Part shown: positions 36,080-44,211 of the stretch, piece after piece
Position numbering within the stretch: the stretch's first letter is position 1
How the letters are laid out: the number at the start of each line of letters is the position of its first letter
Assembly (NCBI RefSeq): GCF_036013935.1
Contig: NZ_CP107902.1
Span: 2,141,001 to 2,205,000 of the forward strand
Source of the DNA: Streptomyces sp. NBC_00461
Lineage (GTDB): Bacteria > Actinomycetota > Actinomycetes > Streptomycetales > Streptomycetaceae
Length of the DNA: 64,000 nt
Reading direction: 5' to 3'
Position numbers and translations under genes: made by a program
The notes under the pieces: generated by a model
Databases searched by the model: none
The model's input: the letters and a program-made list of their open reading frames with translations, nothing else
Told to the model about the DNA's origin: nothing

Positions 36080-36664
36080 ATGACCGTCGACCCGAACGCC
36101 CCCACCCAGAACTTCCCCTCGCCCGAGCCCGCCCACCGCGCGCCCGGCCCGGCCCGCTACCTGGTGCCGGCCCTCGTCGCCGCCGCGGTGGCCGTCGGCC
36201 TCGGCGTGTACGGCAAGACCCACGACCCGGCCGGGACCGCCTACAACATCGCGGGGTTCAGCAGCACGGGCGCGGTGAAGTCGTGGCTGGCCACGACCGC
36301 TTTCTTCTTCGCGCTCGTCCAGGTCGTCAGCGCGTTCATGGTGTACGGCAAGCTGCCGGGCCCGCGCTGGGCACCGGCACTGCACCGCTGGTCGGGCCGC
36401 ATCGCGTTCCTGGTGGCGGTCCCGGTCGCCGTGCACTGCCTGTACGCGCTCGGCTATCAGACGTACGAAACACGCGTTTTGTGGCACTCTGTCCTGGGTT
36501 GTTTCTTCTTCGGTGCGTTCAGCGCCAAGATGCTGCTGCTCCGCTCGCAGCGGCTGCCCGGCTGGCTGCTGCCGCTCGTCGGCGGGCTGGTCTTCACGGC
36601 CCTGACCCTCATCTGGATGACCTCCGCTCTCTGGTTCTTCCGTACGTTCGGGGTGACGACATGA
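36080..36664 (+). CDS. DUF6529 membrane protein
   Basis: 194 residues from ATG 36080. After a Pro-rich N terminus there are about five membrane segments. Conserved-looking histidines lie in PALHRWSGRIAFLVAVPVAVHCLYALG and in LWHSVLGCFFFGAFSAKMLLLR, spaced as in small diheme cytochrome b-like proteins. The family is assigned only as DUF6529. The TGA stop overlaps the ATG of the Rieske gene, so the two proteins are probably made together; a quinone- or haem-linked partner of the Rieske protein is a reasonable inference. Confidence 0.8.
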   Translation: MTVDPNAPTQNFPSPEPAHRAPGPARYLVPALVAAAVAVGLGVYGKTHDPAGTAYNIAGFSSTGAVKSWLATTAFFFALVQVVSAFMVYGKLPGPRWAPALHRWSGRIAFLVAVPVAVHCLYALGYQTYETRVLWHSVLGCFFFGAFSAKMLLLRSQRLPGWLLPLVGGLVFTALTLIWMTSALWFFRTFGVTT

Positions 36665-37074
36665 CCCACCACTCGACGCGGCGCACGGTTCTCCTCGCGA
36701 CGGGCGCGGTGACGCTCGCCGCGGGCTGCAGCAAGTACGGCGACAACAACAGCGACTCCGGGTCCTCCTCCGTGAACGCCTCCGGCGGGCAGGAGCTGGC
36801 GGAGACTTCCGAGATCCCGGTCGGCGGCGGCAAGATCTTCAAGGACGAGAAGGTCGTGGTCACCCAGCCGAAGAAGAACGAGTTCAAGGCCTTCTCGGCG
36901 GTCTGCACCCACCAGGGCTGCACGGTGAGCAAGGTCGTGGACGGCACCATCGACTGCCCCTGCCACGGCAGCAAGTACCGTGTCACGGACGGCTCGGTGG
37001 CCGGCGGTCCCGCGCCCGAGCCCCTGCCCGCGAAGCAGATCAAGGTGGAGGGAAATTCGATCCGCCTGGCGTGA
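36661..37074 (+). CDS. Rieske [2Fe-2S] lipoprotein
   Basis: 137 residues from ATG 36661, overlapping the DUF6529 stop by ATGA. The N terminus STRRTVLLATGAVTLAAGC combines a twin-arginine-like motif with a lipobox Cys, suggesting Tat export of a lipid-anchored folded protein. Both cluster-binding boxes are present: CTHQGC and CPCHGS. The domain is small and stand-alone, unlike the QcrA subunit of the bc1 complex. It probably passes electrons at the outer face of the membrane, with the DUF6529 protein as partner. Confidence 0.9.
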   Translation: MTHHSTRRTVLLATGAVTLAAGCSKYGDNNSDSGSSSVNASGGQELAETSEIPVGGGKIFKDEKVVVTQPKKNEFKAFSAVCTHQGCTVSKVVDGTIDCPCHGSKYRVTDGSVAGGPAPEPLPAKQIKVEGNSIRLA

Positions 37075-37096
37075 GGCTCCGCGTACGCTCCCGGGC

Positions 37097-37843
37097 ATGC
37101 ACCCCGAGACCCTGGTTCGCGACCACACGATCTACGCGTGCGTGATGGGTTCGCGCGCCTTCGGTCTGGCGACGGAGGGCAGCGACACCGACCGCCGGGG
37201 CGTGTTCGTGGCCCCCACTCCCCTGTTCTGGCGCTTCGAGAAGCCGCCGACGCATGTGGAGGGCCCGGCCGAGGAGCAGTTCGGCTGGGAGCTGGAGCGC
37301 TTCTGCGAGCTGGCACTGCGGGCGAACCCGAACGTGCTGGAGTGCCTGCACTCCCCGCTCGTGGAGTACGTCGACGACACCGGCCGTGAACTCCTCGCGC
37401 TGCGCGGGGCGTTCCTGTCCCGCCGGGCCCACGCGACGTTCACACGCTATGCACTGGGCCAGCGCAGGAAGCTGGAGGCCGACGTCCGCACGCACGGAGC
37501 CCCGCGCTGGAAGCACGCCATGCACCTGCTGCGCCTGTTGATGACCTCCGGCGATCTGCTGCGCACGGGCGCCCTCACCATCGACGTGGGCGACCGGCGC
37601 GAGCCGCTGCTGGCGGTCAAGCGTGGCGAGGTCTCCTGGCCGGACGTCGAGTCCTGGATGAACCGCCTGGCGGGCGAGGCGGACGAGGCGGCCCGGCACA
37701 GCCCGCTGCCCGAGGAGCCGGACCACCGCCGCGTCGAGGACTTCCTCGTCCGCGTTCGCCGGAGCTCAGCCCTCCGGCCGGTCGAGCCGGATGCGTACGA
37801 CGAAGTCGTGCAGGGCGTCGTGGACGCCGGGGGCGTCGGGTAG
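37097..37843 (+). CDS. COG3541-type nucleotidyltransferase
   Basis: 248 residues from ATG 37097. The nucleotidyltransferase motif is CVMGSRAFGLATEGSDTDRRGV, with GS and DxD at the usual spacing for metal and NTP binding. Downstream are ELALRANPNVLECLHSPLVEYVDD and a helical region with HAMHLLRLLMTSGDLLRTG, as in the family of predicted MJ0604/COG3541-like enzymes whose substrate is unknown. A second member is encoded convergently, with a 78-base 3' overlap. Members occur in RNA-repair-like gene sets. Confidence 0.82.
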   Translation: MHPETLVRDHTIYACVMGSRAFGLATEGSDTDRRGVFVAPTPLFWRFEKPPTHVEGPAEEQFGWELERFCELALRANPNVLECLHSPLVEYVDDTGRELLALRGAFLSRRAHATFTRYALGQRRKLEADVRTHGAPRWKHAMHLLRLLMTSGDLLRTGALTIDVGDRREPLLAVKRGEVSWPDVESWMNRLAGEADEAARHSPLPEEPDHRRVEDFLVRVRRSSALRPVEPDAYDEVVQGVVDAGGVG

Positions 37844-38527
37844 GGCGGAGGTCGCCTGCTCCTCGTCCAGCACGACGTGCAGCCGCTCGATGTCGGCCTG
37901 CACGCGCGCGTGGTCGACATCGGCGGCCCCGTGCTCGTGTTCCGCCTTCGCGGCGATCAGCTCCGGCAGATACGCGGGCGCCTCACCGACCTCACCCAGC
38001 AGCGTGGGCAGATGAGCCTGCACCTCGCCGCCGCGCATCAGACGGATACCGGTGAGCAGCACGCGGAACGTGTAGAGCAGCGGCTTGAGTTCGCCGGTCT
38101 TCTCGAACAGCCGCCACTGCGTGACCGCGAACCCCCGGTAGTGGTGGGCGTGGTGGCTGGTGAGGACGCGGGGAGCGAGCGCCGCCAGTTCCTGATGGGC
38201 CTCGGTGGTGTGCACCACCAGGGGCGAGAGCAGCTGCTCCAGGACGTAGCCGTTCCGGCGCAGCATCAGCCGTACGAACTTGCGCAGGTCGTGGGTGACC
38301 AGGTCCATCTCGACGCCGTCCCGGTCCCACATCCGGGACCGGGTCTCCTCCGGCTCCCGCAGTCCCACCAGGTCCGCCGCGGGCAGCAGGTGCACGCCCC
38401 GCAGATCGACGTCCGAGTCGCGGGACGGGAAGCCGTAGAGGTGGGCGCCGGAGACGGTGGCGAACAGCACCGGGTCGGGCTGCTCGGCCACCACCGGCGT
38501 CAGGTCGATGTCCAGGGCGTCGATCAT
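37766..38527 (-). CDS. COG3541-type nucleotidyltransferase, second copy
   Basis: 253 residues from ATG 38527, four bases after the ADP-ribosylglycohydrolase gene. The motif is VSGAHLYGFPSRDSDVDLRGVHLLPA with intact DxD, followed by DGVEMDLVTHDLRKFVRLMLRRNGYVLEQLLSPLVV. The helical C-terminal part contains HHAHHYRGFAVTQWRLFEKTGELKPLLYTFRVLLTGIRLMRGG. Similarity to the plus-strand neighbour is modest, so they are paralogues with different partners or substrates rather than a recent duplication. It is the last gene of the NUDIX-DraG-nucleotidyltransferase operon. Confidence 0.85.
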   Translation of the reverse strand: MIDALDIDLTPVVAEQPDPVLFATVSGAHLYGFPSRDSDVDLRGVHLLPAADLVGLREPEETRSRMWDRDGVEMDLVTHDLRKFVRLMLRRNGYVLEQLLSPLVVHTTEAHQELAALAPRVLTSHHAHHYRGFAVTQWRLFEKTGELKPLLYTFRVLLTGIRLMRGGEVQAHLPTLLGEVGEAPAYLPELIAAKAEHEHGAADVDHARVQADIERLHVVLDEEQATSALPDAPGVHDALHDFVVRIRLDRPEG

Positions 38528-38530
38528 CCC

Positions 38531-39553
38531 TCAAGAATCCCAGAGGGCTCCGAAGGTCAGCAGGTCGCCCCGGTACTCGATCCGGTCCACCCACTCGCTG
38601 GGCCAGGCGTCCGCACCCAGCCACGCCCCCGCGAAGGCCCCCGTCAGACAGGCGATGGAGTCCGAGTCGCCGGAGGTGCAGGCGGCCCGCCGGACGGCCG
38701 TCACCGGTTCGTCGACGAACAGCAGGAAGCACAACAGGCCGGTCGCCAGGGCCTCTTCGGCGATCCAGCCGGCACCGGTGGCCAGACACGGGTCGGCCTC
38801 CGGGTCGGCCGAGTGCACGGCGTCGCGAAGGCGGCCGAGGATCTCCAGGCACTCGTCCCAGCCGCGGGCGATGAAGTGCTCGGGGCTCGGATCCTGGCTG
38901 CGGGTCCACAGGTCGCCGAGCCAGCGGTGGTGGTACTGGCTGCGGTTGTCGTGCGCGTACAGCTGCAGCAGGTCCACGAGTTCGGCCGGCTGCGTTCCCT
39001 GGGCGAGCAGCCGTACGGCACGTGCCGTGAGATCGGAGGCGGCCAGGGCGGTGGGATGCCCGTGCGTGAGTGCGGACTGCAACTGGGCGGCGCCCGCGCG
39101 CTGTTCATCGCTCAGACCGGGGGCGAGTCCGACGGGAGCGACCCGCATGTTGGCACCGCAGCCCTTGGAACCGATCTGGCTGGCGTCCTGCCAGACCAGG
39201 TCCGGGCGCTCCAGCAACTCGCACGCCCTGATGCAGGTGTTGCCCGGTGCGCGGTTGTTCTCCGGTGAGCGGTCCCAGGCGACGAACTCCCGCCGGACGG
39301 CCTCGGCCATGTGCTCGGGCCCGAGCACTCCCCGGTCCATCGCCGACCGCAGTCCCCTCCCCAGCGCCAGCGTCATCTGTGTGTCGTCGCTGACGATCGC
39401 GGGTGTCGGCAGCCGCATCTCCCGCCACGGCCCGCACTTGGCGAGGATCGACGGCACGTCGTTGAACTCGGTCGGGAAACCGAGCGCGTCCCCGAGGGCG
39501 AGTCCGGTCAACGCACCTGTGGCGGCTTGCTTCCTGACGGTTGTCGCGGTCAT
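38531..39553 (-). CDS. ADP-ribosylglycohydrolase (DraG family)
   Basis: 340 residues from ATG 39553, overlapping the NUDIX stop by ATGA. The Asp clusters that bind the two magnesium ions are visible: GLALGDALGFPTE, SDDTQMTLALGRGL and SGDSDSIACLTGAFAGA. Enzymes of this family remove ADP-ribose from Arg, from other acceptors or from ADP-ribosyl phosphates. Operon placement with a NUDIX-type protein and a nucleotidyltransferase suggests action on ADP-ribose or related nucleotides rather than on nitrogenase, which is not indicated here. Confidence 0.92.
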   Translation of the reverse strand: MTATTVRKQAATGALTGLALGDALGFPTEFNDVPSILAKCGPWREMRLPTPAIVSDDTQMTLALGRGLRSAMDRGVLGPEHMAEAVRREFVAWDRSPENNRAPGNTCIRACELLERPDLVWQDASQIGSKGCGANMRVAPVGLAPGLSDEQRAGAAQLQSALTHGHPTALAASDLTARAVRLLAQGTQPAELVDLLQLYAHDNRSQYHHRWLGDLWTRSQDPSPEHFIARGWDECLEILGRLRDAVHSADPEADPCLATGAGWIAEEALATGLLCFLLFVDEPVTAVRRAACTSGDSDSIACLTGAFAGAWLGADAWPSEWVDRIEYRGDLLTFGALWDS

Positions 39554-40281
39554 GCGGGGCGTCCTTCCGGGGGCGGTCGCAGAAGCGGCGGAGAAAGGCT
39601 GGTGGCCGGGCCCGCGCGGTAGAGCGCGGCCGGTTTGCCGCGGCCGCCGGTCAGTCGCGCACCACCGGGGACCGGGTCGACGAAGCCCGGCGTGGCGAGC
39701 ACCTTGCGGCGGAAGTTGGGCCGGTCGAGGGCGGTGCCCCACACCGTCTCGTAGACCTGCTGCAGCTCGCCGAGCGTGAACTCGGGCGGGCAGAAGGTGG
39801 TGGCGAGGCAGGTGTACTCGAACTTGGCGCCGACGCGTTCGTGGGCGTCGGCCAGGATCCGGTCGTGGTCGAAGGCGAGCGGGCCCGCAGCGTCGTACGG
39901 CAGCCAGCTCGCGCGCGCCGCGTCGCTGCCCGCGTGCGGTTCGGGCGCGTCGGGCAGCAGCGCGGTGAAGGCGACGGACACGACCCGCATCCGGGGGTCG
40001 CGCTCGGGCTCGCTGTACGTCCGCAGCTGCTCCAGGTGGAGACCGGTGACGTCCGCGAGGCCGGTCTCCTCGGCGAGTTCGCGCCGGGCGGCCGTCTCCG
40101 CCGACTCACGCGGCTCCACGAAGCCGCCGGGCAGCGCCCAGCGTCCGGCGTACGGCTCGTGTCCGCGCTCGACGAGCAGCACATGGAGCGCGCCGGAACG
40201 GACGGTGAGGACGGCGAGGTCCACGGTGACGGCGAAGGGTTCGTACGCGTACTTGTCGTAACTCCCCTTGTCGTAGACCAT
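39550..40281 (-). CDS. NUDIX protein with C-terminal winged helix (NrtR-like)
   Basis: 243 residues from ATG 40281, with AAGGGAG upstream; a GTG six bases earlier is too close to the ribosome site. It starts YDKYAYEPFAVTVDLAVLTV as NrtR-type proteins do. The NUDIX box is complete (GFVEPRES, then RELAEETGL), whereas many true NrtR regulators have lost catalytic residues, so it may still hydrolyse ADP-ribose. The C-terminal region PPEFTLGELQQVYETVWGTALDRPNFRRKVL is the winged helix that binds DNA. A palindrome 16 bases upstream probably lets it control its own operon in response to an NAD-derived ligand. Confidence 0.88.
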   Translation of the reverse strand: MVYDKGSYDKYAYEPFAVTVDLAVLTVRSGALHVLLVERGHEPYAGRWALPGGFVEPRESAETAARRELAEETGLADVTGLHLEQLRTYSEPERDPRMRVVSVAFTALLPDAPEPHAGSDAARASWLPYDAAGPLAFDHDRILADAHERVGAKFEYTCLATTFCPPEFTLGELQQVYETVWGTALDRPNFRRKVLATPGFVDPVPGGARLTGGRGKPAALYRAGPATSLSPPLLRPPPEGRPA

Positions 40282-40296
40282 GTTCACCCGCTCCCT

Positions 40297-40317
40297 TAAT
40301 AGTCATTACGACTATAA
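40297..40317. promoter_or_regulatory. NrtR-like operator
   Basis: TAATAGTC-ATTAC-GACTATAA is an inverted repeat with 8-bp arms and one mismatch pair, in an AT-rich patch directly upstream of the NUDIX-winged-helix gene. Such symmetric sites are typical of autoregulated NrtR-type proteins. Confidence 0.65.
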
Positions 40318-40365
40318 ACAGGCCCGGTGCGCTTCCACAACCCCCGCGGGGGTAACCGGGGTCCC

Positions 40366-41126
40366 ATGGACGAGATCCCGGTGGGCACGTGTTCGTGGAC
40401 GGACCGGACGCCGGTCGGCAGCGGCTGGTATCCGCCGGGCCGCACCTGCCGGCTGTGGGCCGAGCGCACACCGGACGGCTTCGTCTTCGACGTGAAGGCG
40501 TTCTCGCTGCTCACCGGCCATGCGACACGGAGTTCGGTGATGCCGGACGGGCTGCCCGCCGATCCGGGAGAACCGAAGGTGCTCGACGAGGTGTGGGCGC
40601 GGTTCACCGAGGGCATCGAGCCGCTGCGACCGGCCGGCTCGGCAGCGTGCTGTTCCAGTTACCGCCGTGAGTCCGGCCCAGGCGGCGGGCCGGCGAGTTC
40701 CTCCGTGAGTGCGCCGAGCGGACCGCCGGGTGGCCGGTCGCCATGGAGTTCCGGCGTCCCGGCTGGTGGCGGGAGGAGTGGGCCGGGGCGACCCGCGCGC
40801 TGCTCGCCCGGTACGGCATGACCGCCGTCGCGGTCGACATGACGCAGACGCTGCCCTCGTCCGTCCCGCCCGTCACGCCGGTCACCTCGCGGCGGCTGTC
40901 CGTCGTCCGGTTCCACGGGCGGAGCGCCGCCTGGGGATCGGGCAGCAGGGAGGACCGGTTCCGGTACGACCACGGCGAGGACGAACTCGCCGGGTGGCTA
41001 CCGCGGTTGCGGACGCCGGCCACGCGCGTCGACCAGCTCCACGTGCTGTTCAACAACTGCTGCGGTACGGCCGCGGTCCGTGCCGCCGAGAGCATGCAAC
41101 GGCTGCTCGACGGCACGGACCGATGA
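40366..41126 (+). pseudogene. Decayed DUF72 gene
   Basis: The start ATG at 40366 gives DEIPVGTCSWTDRTPVGSGWYPPG, and the 3' part gives WPVAMEFRRPGWWREEW and LHVLFNNCCGTAA, which are DUF72 family segments. Three lesions are seen. First, about 30 codons that normally include the VEVDSxYYALP core are missing between GWYPPG and LWAERTPDGF. Second, four bases are lost near 40640 in a CCGG/GGCC run, shifting PLRPAG out of frame from RLGSVLFQLPP. Third, a TGA at 40668-40670 stands where a Trp codon is expected. A complete protein cannot be made. The family is a TIM-barrel of unknown function. Confidence 0.85.
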
Positions 41127-42542
41127 TCAAGCGCGCGTGCGGGAGGGGGCGAAAGCCGCCACCACCGCCCCGGCTCCCGCGGCCCCCGCCGACACCCACA
41201 GCGCCGGCGCACAGCCGTCCAGGAAGGCGGCGGGCGAGCCGTAGCCGCCGTACTGCGTGAAGACGAGGGCCGCGACGGCGACGCCGAAGACTCCGCCGAG
41301 TTCGCGCAGCGCGTTGTTCACGCCGGCCGCGACGCCCGCCTCACCGAGGGGCACGGACGAGGTCACGGCGTTCGCGACGCTCGGGAACACCATCGAGATG
41401 CCGATGCCCGCGATGATCAGCGGGACGACCAACTGGCCGTATCCGACGCCGGGTTCGACCTGCCAGGCCAGCAGGGCCAGGCCGGTGGCCATCAGGACCA
41501 TGCCGGCGAGCATGAAGGGCCGGGTGCCGAACCGGTCCGCGAGCGCGCCCGCGACCGGGGCGACCAGCAGCGGCATGGCGTTCCAGACGAGGATGCGCGC
41601 GCCCGCCTCCAGCGGGGAGTAGCCGAGCCCGATCTGGAAAAGCTGCGTGATCATGAAGAGGGCTCCCAGCAGGGAACCGAAGAGCAGGAAGGCGACCGCA
41701 TTGGCGGTGGAGAAGCCGCGGTTGCGGAAGTGTCCGAGCGGCAGCATCGGATACCGGGCGCCCCTGCGCTCCCAGACGAGGAAGGCCGCCGTGAACACGA
41801 CCCCCATGGCCAGCGCGGACAGCACCTCGGCGCTCCCCCACCCGGCCTGCGGCGCCCGCACCGGCGCCCAGGCCAGACCCGTCAGGCCGACGGCTGCCAA
41901 CACCAGGCCCACCAGGTCGAGTTGGGGACGGGTGCCGTAGCTCTCGCGGAGCTTCGTGGCGGCGAAGGGCAGCATCGCGAGCCCGATGGGCACGTTCAGC
42001 CAGAAGATCCACTGCCAGGACAGGCCCTCGGTGACGGCCCCGCCGAGCACGGGTCCGGCGGCCACCCCGAGTCCGGTCACCCCACCCCACACACCGATGG
42101 CCACGCCCCGCTTCTCGGCCGGGAACGCGTCGCTGATGAGGGTCAGGGTGAGCGGGAGGAGTACGGCCGCGCCGGCGCCCTGCACCATGCGCGCGGCGAT
42201 GAGCGGCCCGGGGCCGCCCGCCAGCGCGGAGGCGGCGGAGCCGAGCGTGAAGACGGCGAGCCCGACGAGGTACATCCGCCGCCGTCCGAACCGGTCGCCG
42301 AGCGCGGCGCCGGTCAGGGTCAGGCAGGCGAAGACCAGGTTGTAGGCGTTGATCGTCCATTCCAGGTCCGACAGGCTCGCCCCGAAATCGGCCCGCAGGG
42401 CGGGCAGCGCGGTGGCGACGACCACGACGTCCAGGGAGCAGAGCAGCGCGCCCAGTCCGGCAAGGACAACGGTCCACACCCGTCGGGCCGGGGCCGTTTC
42501 GGTGGGTGGTTCGGTTACGGAGACACGCAGTGTGTCGGTCAT
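41127..42542 (-). CDS. MFS exporter (DHA2 family)
   Basis: 471 residues from ATG 42542. The segments LAGLGALLCSLDVVVVATALPALRADF, GAALGDRFGRRRMYLVG (motif A) and GVAIGVWGGVTGLGVAAGPVLGGAV (motif C) are those of drug:proton antiporters of the EmrB/QacA group, with about 14 hydrophobic helices. It stops directly after the end of the DUF72 remnant, from which it is convergent, and lies 54 bases downstream of the TIGR03086 gene on the same strand. Substrate unknown; an antibiotic or other metabolite is likely. No local regulator of the TetR or MarR type. Confidence 0.9.
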   Translation of the reverse strand: MTDTLRVSVTEPPTETAPARRVWTVVLAGLGALLCSLDVVVVATALPALRADFGASLSDLEWTINAYNLVFACLTLTGAALGDRFGRRRMYLVGLAVFTLGSAASALAGGPGPLIAARMVQGAGAAVLLPLTLTLISDAFPAEKRGVAIGVWGGVTGLGVAAGPVLGGAVTEGLSWQWIFWLNVPIGLAMLPFAATKLRESYGTRPQLDLVGLVLAAVGLTGLAWAPVRAPQAGWGSAEVLSALAMGVVFTAAFLVWERRGARYPMLPLGHFRNRGFSTANAVAFLLFGSLLGALFMITQLFQIGLGYSPLEAGARILVWNAMPLLVAPVAGALADRFGTRPFMLAGMVLMATGLALLAWQVEPGVGYGQLVVPLIIAGIGISMVFPSVANAVTSSVPLGEAGVAAGVNNALRELGGVFGVAVAALVFTQYGGYGSPAAFLDGCAPALWVSAGAAGAGAVVAAFAPSRTRA

Positions 42543-42596
42543 GACGGGAGTTCCTTCCGTGAGCTCTTGAGGTCGCTCATGGAAGGCAGACCACCC

Positions 42597-43154
42597 TCAT
42601 CCCGGAAAGGAATCGCGCCGCCCCAGAAAGGCCAGCAGCCGGACCTGAGGCGGCGCGCACGCCGCCACGGCGACCGGCTCGGCGAACCGCACGCCCCGGT
42701 CCTCGTCGGCGACCACGCACCGCGCGACGGGCAGCAGTTCGGCCGCGAGCGGGGCCGGGATGGGCCGCTGCCGCCCGCAGGCCTGCGCGACGTCCCACCC
42801 GTGCACGGCGATCTCCACGGACCCAACGGCGGCCATCACCCGCATGTCCAGCGGCAGTTCACCCACCAGGACCCGCTCCCCGGGCCCGGCCGCCCAGGCA
42901 CCGAGCACGGCACCCGCGCGCGTGCGGAACGCGCACGCGAGGTCGACGGCCTCCGGCTCCTGGGGAAACACCCCGATCCGCCCGCCCGTCAGCCCCTCGT
43001 GCAGGGCGTCCAGCGAGTCGTCGAGATGTGCGAGCAACTCCCGCAGATCCCACTGCCCGCACGGCGTGCCCCGGCCCAGCCCACCGGGCGCCACCCCGGC
43101 GACGCTCCCCAGCGCATACGCGAGCGAACGCTCCAGCAGATCCCCGGCGTTCAC
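42597..43154 (-). CDS. TIGR03086-like DinB/MDMPI-family protein
   Basis: 185 residues from GTG 43154, overlapping the sigma-factor stop by GTGA. The N-terminal helix bundle reads LLERSLAYALGSVAGV and GTPCGQWDLRELLAHLDDSLDALHEGL, with the histidine of the metal site, and a second histidine lies in VEIAVHGWDVAQACG. The mycothiol-dependent maleylpyruvate isomerase-like and DinB-like families share this fold; the reaction of this branch is unknown. Coupling with the ECF sigma gene suggests that both take part in one response. Confidence 0.8.
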   Translation of the reverse strand: MNAGDLLERSLAYALGSVAGVAPGGLGRGTPCGQWDLRELLAHLDDSLDALHEGLTGGRIGVFPQEPEAVDLACAFRTRAGAVLGAWAAGPGERVLVGELPLDMRVMAAVGSVEIAVHGWDVAQACGRQRPIPAPLAAELLPVARCVVADEDRGVRFAEPVAVAACAPPQVRLLAFLGRRDSFPG

Positions 43155-44158
43155 CGGAGTTCACCGTGCCCTGTCGGCTCGGGCGCGGACACACTGCACG
43201 ACATCGCCCGGGGGAATCCGAAGCGGACGACCTGGTCCAGGTCGATGAAGGCCGTGATGCGGGCCACGGTGCAGTCTTCCACGGTGAGCACCTGCACGGA
43301 GTGCGCGCGCAGGACGCCGTCGGCCCCGCTCACGTACATGACGAGGGCCGGCTGCCCGTTCGCGCGCGTGGGCAGCATCCGGTAGCGGCCCTCCTCGTGC
43401 CCCCGCGACCGCAGGAACTGCAGGACGTCCTTCTTGCCGCGGAACCATTCCAGGTGGGGCGGCATCTCCAGCTCGACGCCGTCCTGGAGGAGGTCGAGCA
43501 GCGCGTCCATGTCAGCGTGCTCGAAGGCGGCCATGTACCGGTCGAGCACGTCACGGTCCGCCGCGCTCTCGGGCTCCACGACGAGATCCTCGTCCGGGGC
43601 GATCTCGTCGAGCCGGGCACGCGCGCGTTGCAGGGTGCTCTTGACGGCCGCGTTCGACGTCCCGAGCAGTGCCGCGACCTCGGGCGAACGCCAGGCCATG
43701 ACGTCCCGCAGGATGAGCACGGCCCGCTGCCGCGCGGGCAGATGCTGGAGCGCGGCGACCAGAGCGAGCCGCAGGCTGCCGCGGGCGGTCACGACGATCG
43801 CCGGGTCGACGAGCGAGTCGGGCAGCGGCTGCAGCCAGGGAACGTCCGTGACAGGGGCCCTGAGCGCCTCCTCAGGCGCCTGGGACGGCGCGCCGAGCCC
43901 CGAGGGCAGGGGACGCCTCTCGCGGCCTTCCAGCGCCGTCAGGCACGTGTTGGTGGCGATGCGATGGAGCCAGGTCCGCAGGGAGGCCCGGCCCTCGTAG
44001 CCGTCGTAGGACTTCCAGGCCCGCAGATACGTCTCCTGCACCAGGTCCTCGGCCTCGTCCACCGAGCCGAGCATCCGGTAGCAGTGCGCGAGCAGCTCCC
44101 GCCGGTAGGGGTCCGTCAGCCGGACGAACTCGTCGCGGTCCGTCGTCGTAGCAGCCAT
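43151..44158 (-). CDS. ECF sigma factor, SigG-like (TIGR02960) with NTF2-like tail
   Basis: 335 residues from ATG 44158. Sigma region 2 is seen in RRELLAHCYRMLGSVDEAEDLVQETYLRAWKSYDGYEGRASLRTWLHRIATNTCL and region 4 in LQHLPARQRAVLILRDVMAWRSPEVAALLGTSNAAVKSTLQRARARL. After residue 205 comes a SnoaL/NTF2-like domain (DVLDRYMAAFEHADMDALLDLLQDGVELEMPPHLEWFRGKKDVLQFL). In this group the tail is thought to replace an anti-sigma factor in sensing. No anti-sigma gene is adjacent. The ribosome site overlaps a hairpin, hinting at translational control. Confidence 0.92.
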   Translation of the reverse strand: MAATTTDRDEFVRLTDPYRRELLAHCYRMLGSVDEAEDLVQETYLRAWKSYDGYEGRASLRTWLHRIATNTCLTALEGRERRPLPSGLGAPSQAPEEALRAPVTDVPWLQPLPDSLVDPAIVVTARGSLRLALVAALQHLPARQRAVLILRDVMAWRSPEVAALLGTSNAAVKSTLQRARARLDEIAPDEDLVVEPESAADRDVLDRYMAAFEHADMDALLDLLQDGVELEMPPHLEWFRGKKDVLQFLRSRGHEEGRYRMLPTRANGQPALVMYVSGADGVLRAHSVQVLTVEDCTVARITAFIDLDQVVRFGFPRAMSCSVSAPEPTGHGELR

Positions 44159-44166
44159 GCCTGCCC

Positions 44167-44204
44167 ACTCCTCTCGCCGGTCACGCAGTACAGACCGGCG
44201 AGAG
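44167..44204 (-). promoter_or_regulatory. Hairpin overlapping the sigma-factor ribosome binding site
   Basis: On the minus strand CTCTCGCCGGTC (44204-44193) is perfectly complementary to GACCGGCGAGAG (44182-44171) with a ten-base loop. The ribosome site GAGAGGAG runs from the last bases of the stem into 44167, so folding would hide it. Confidence 0.55.
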
Positions 44205-44211
44205 AGCGAAA

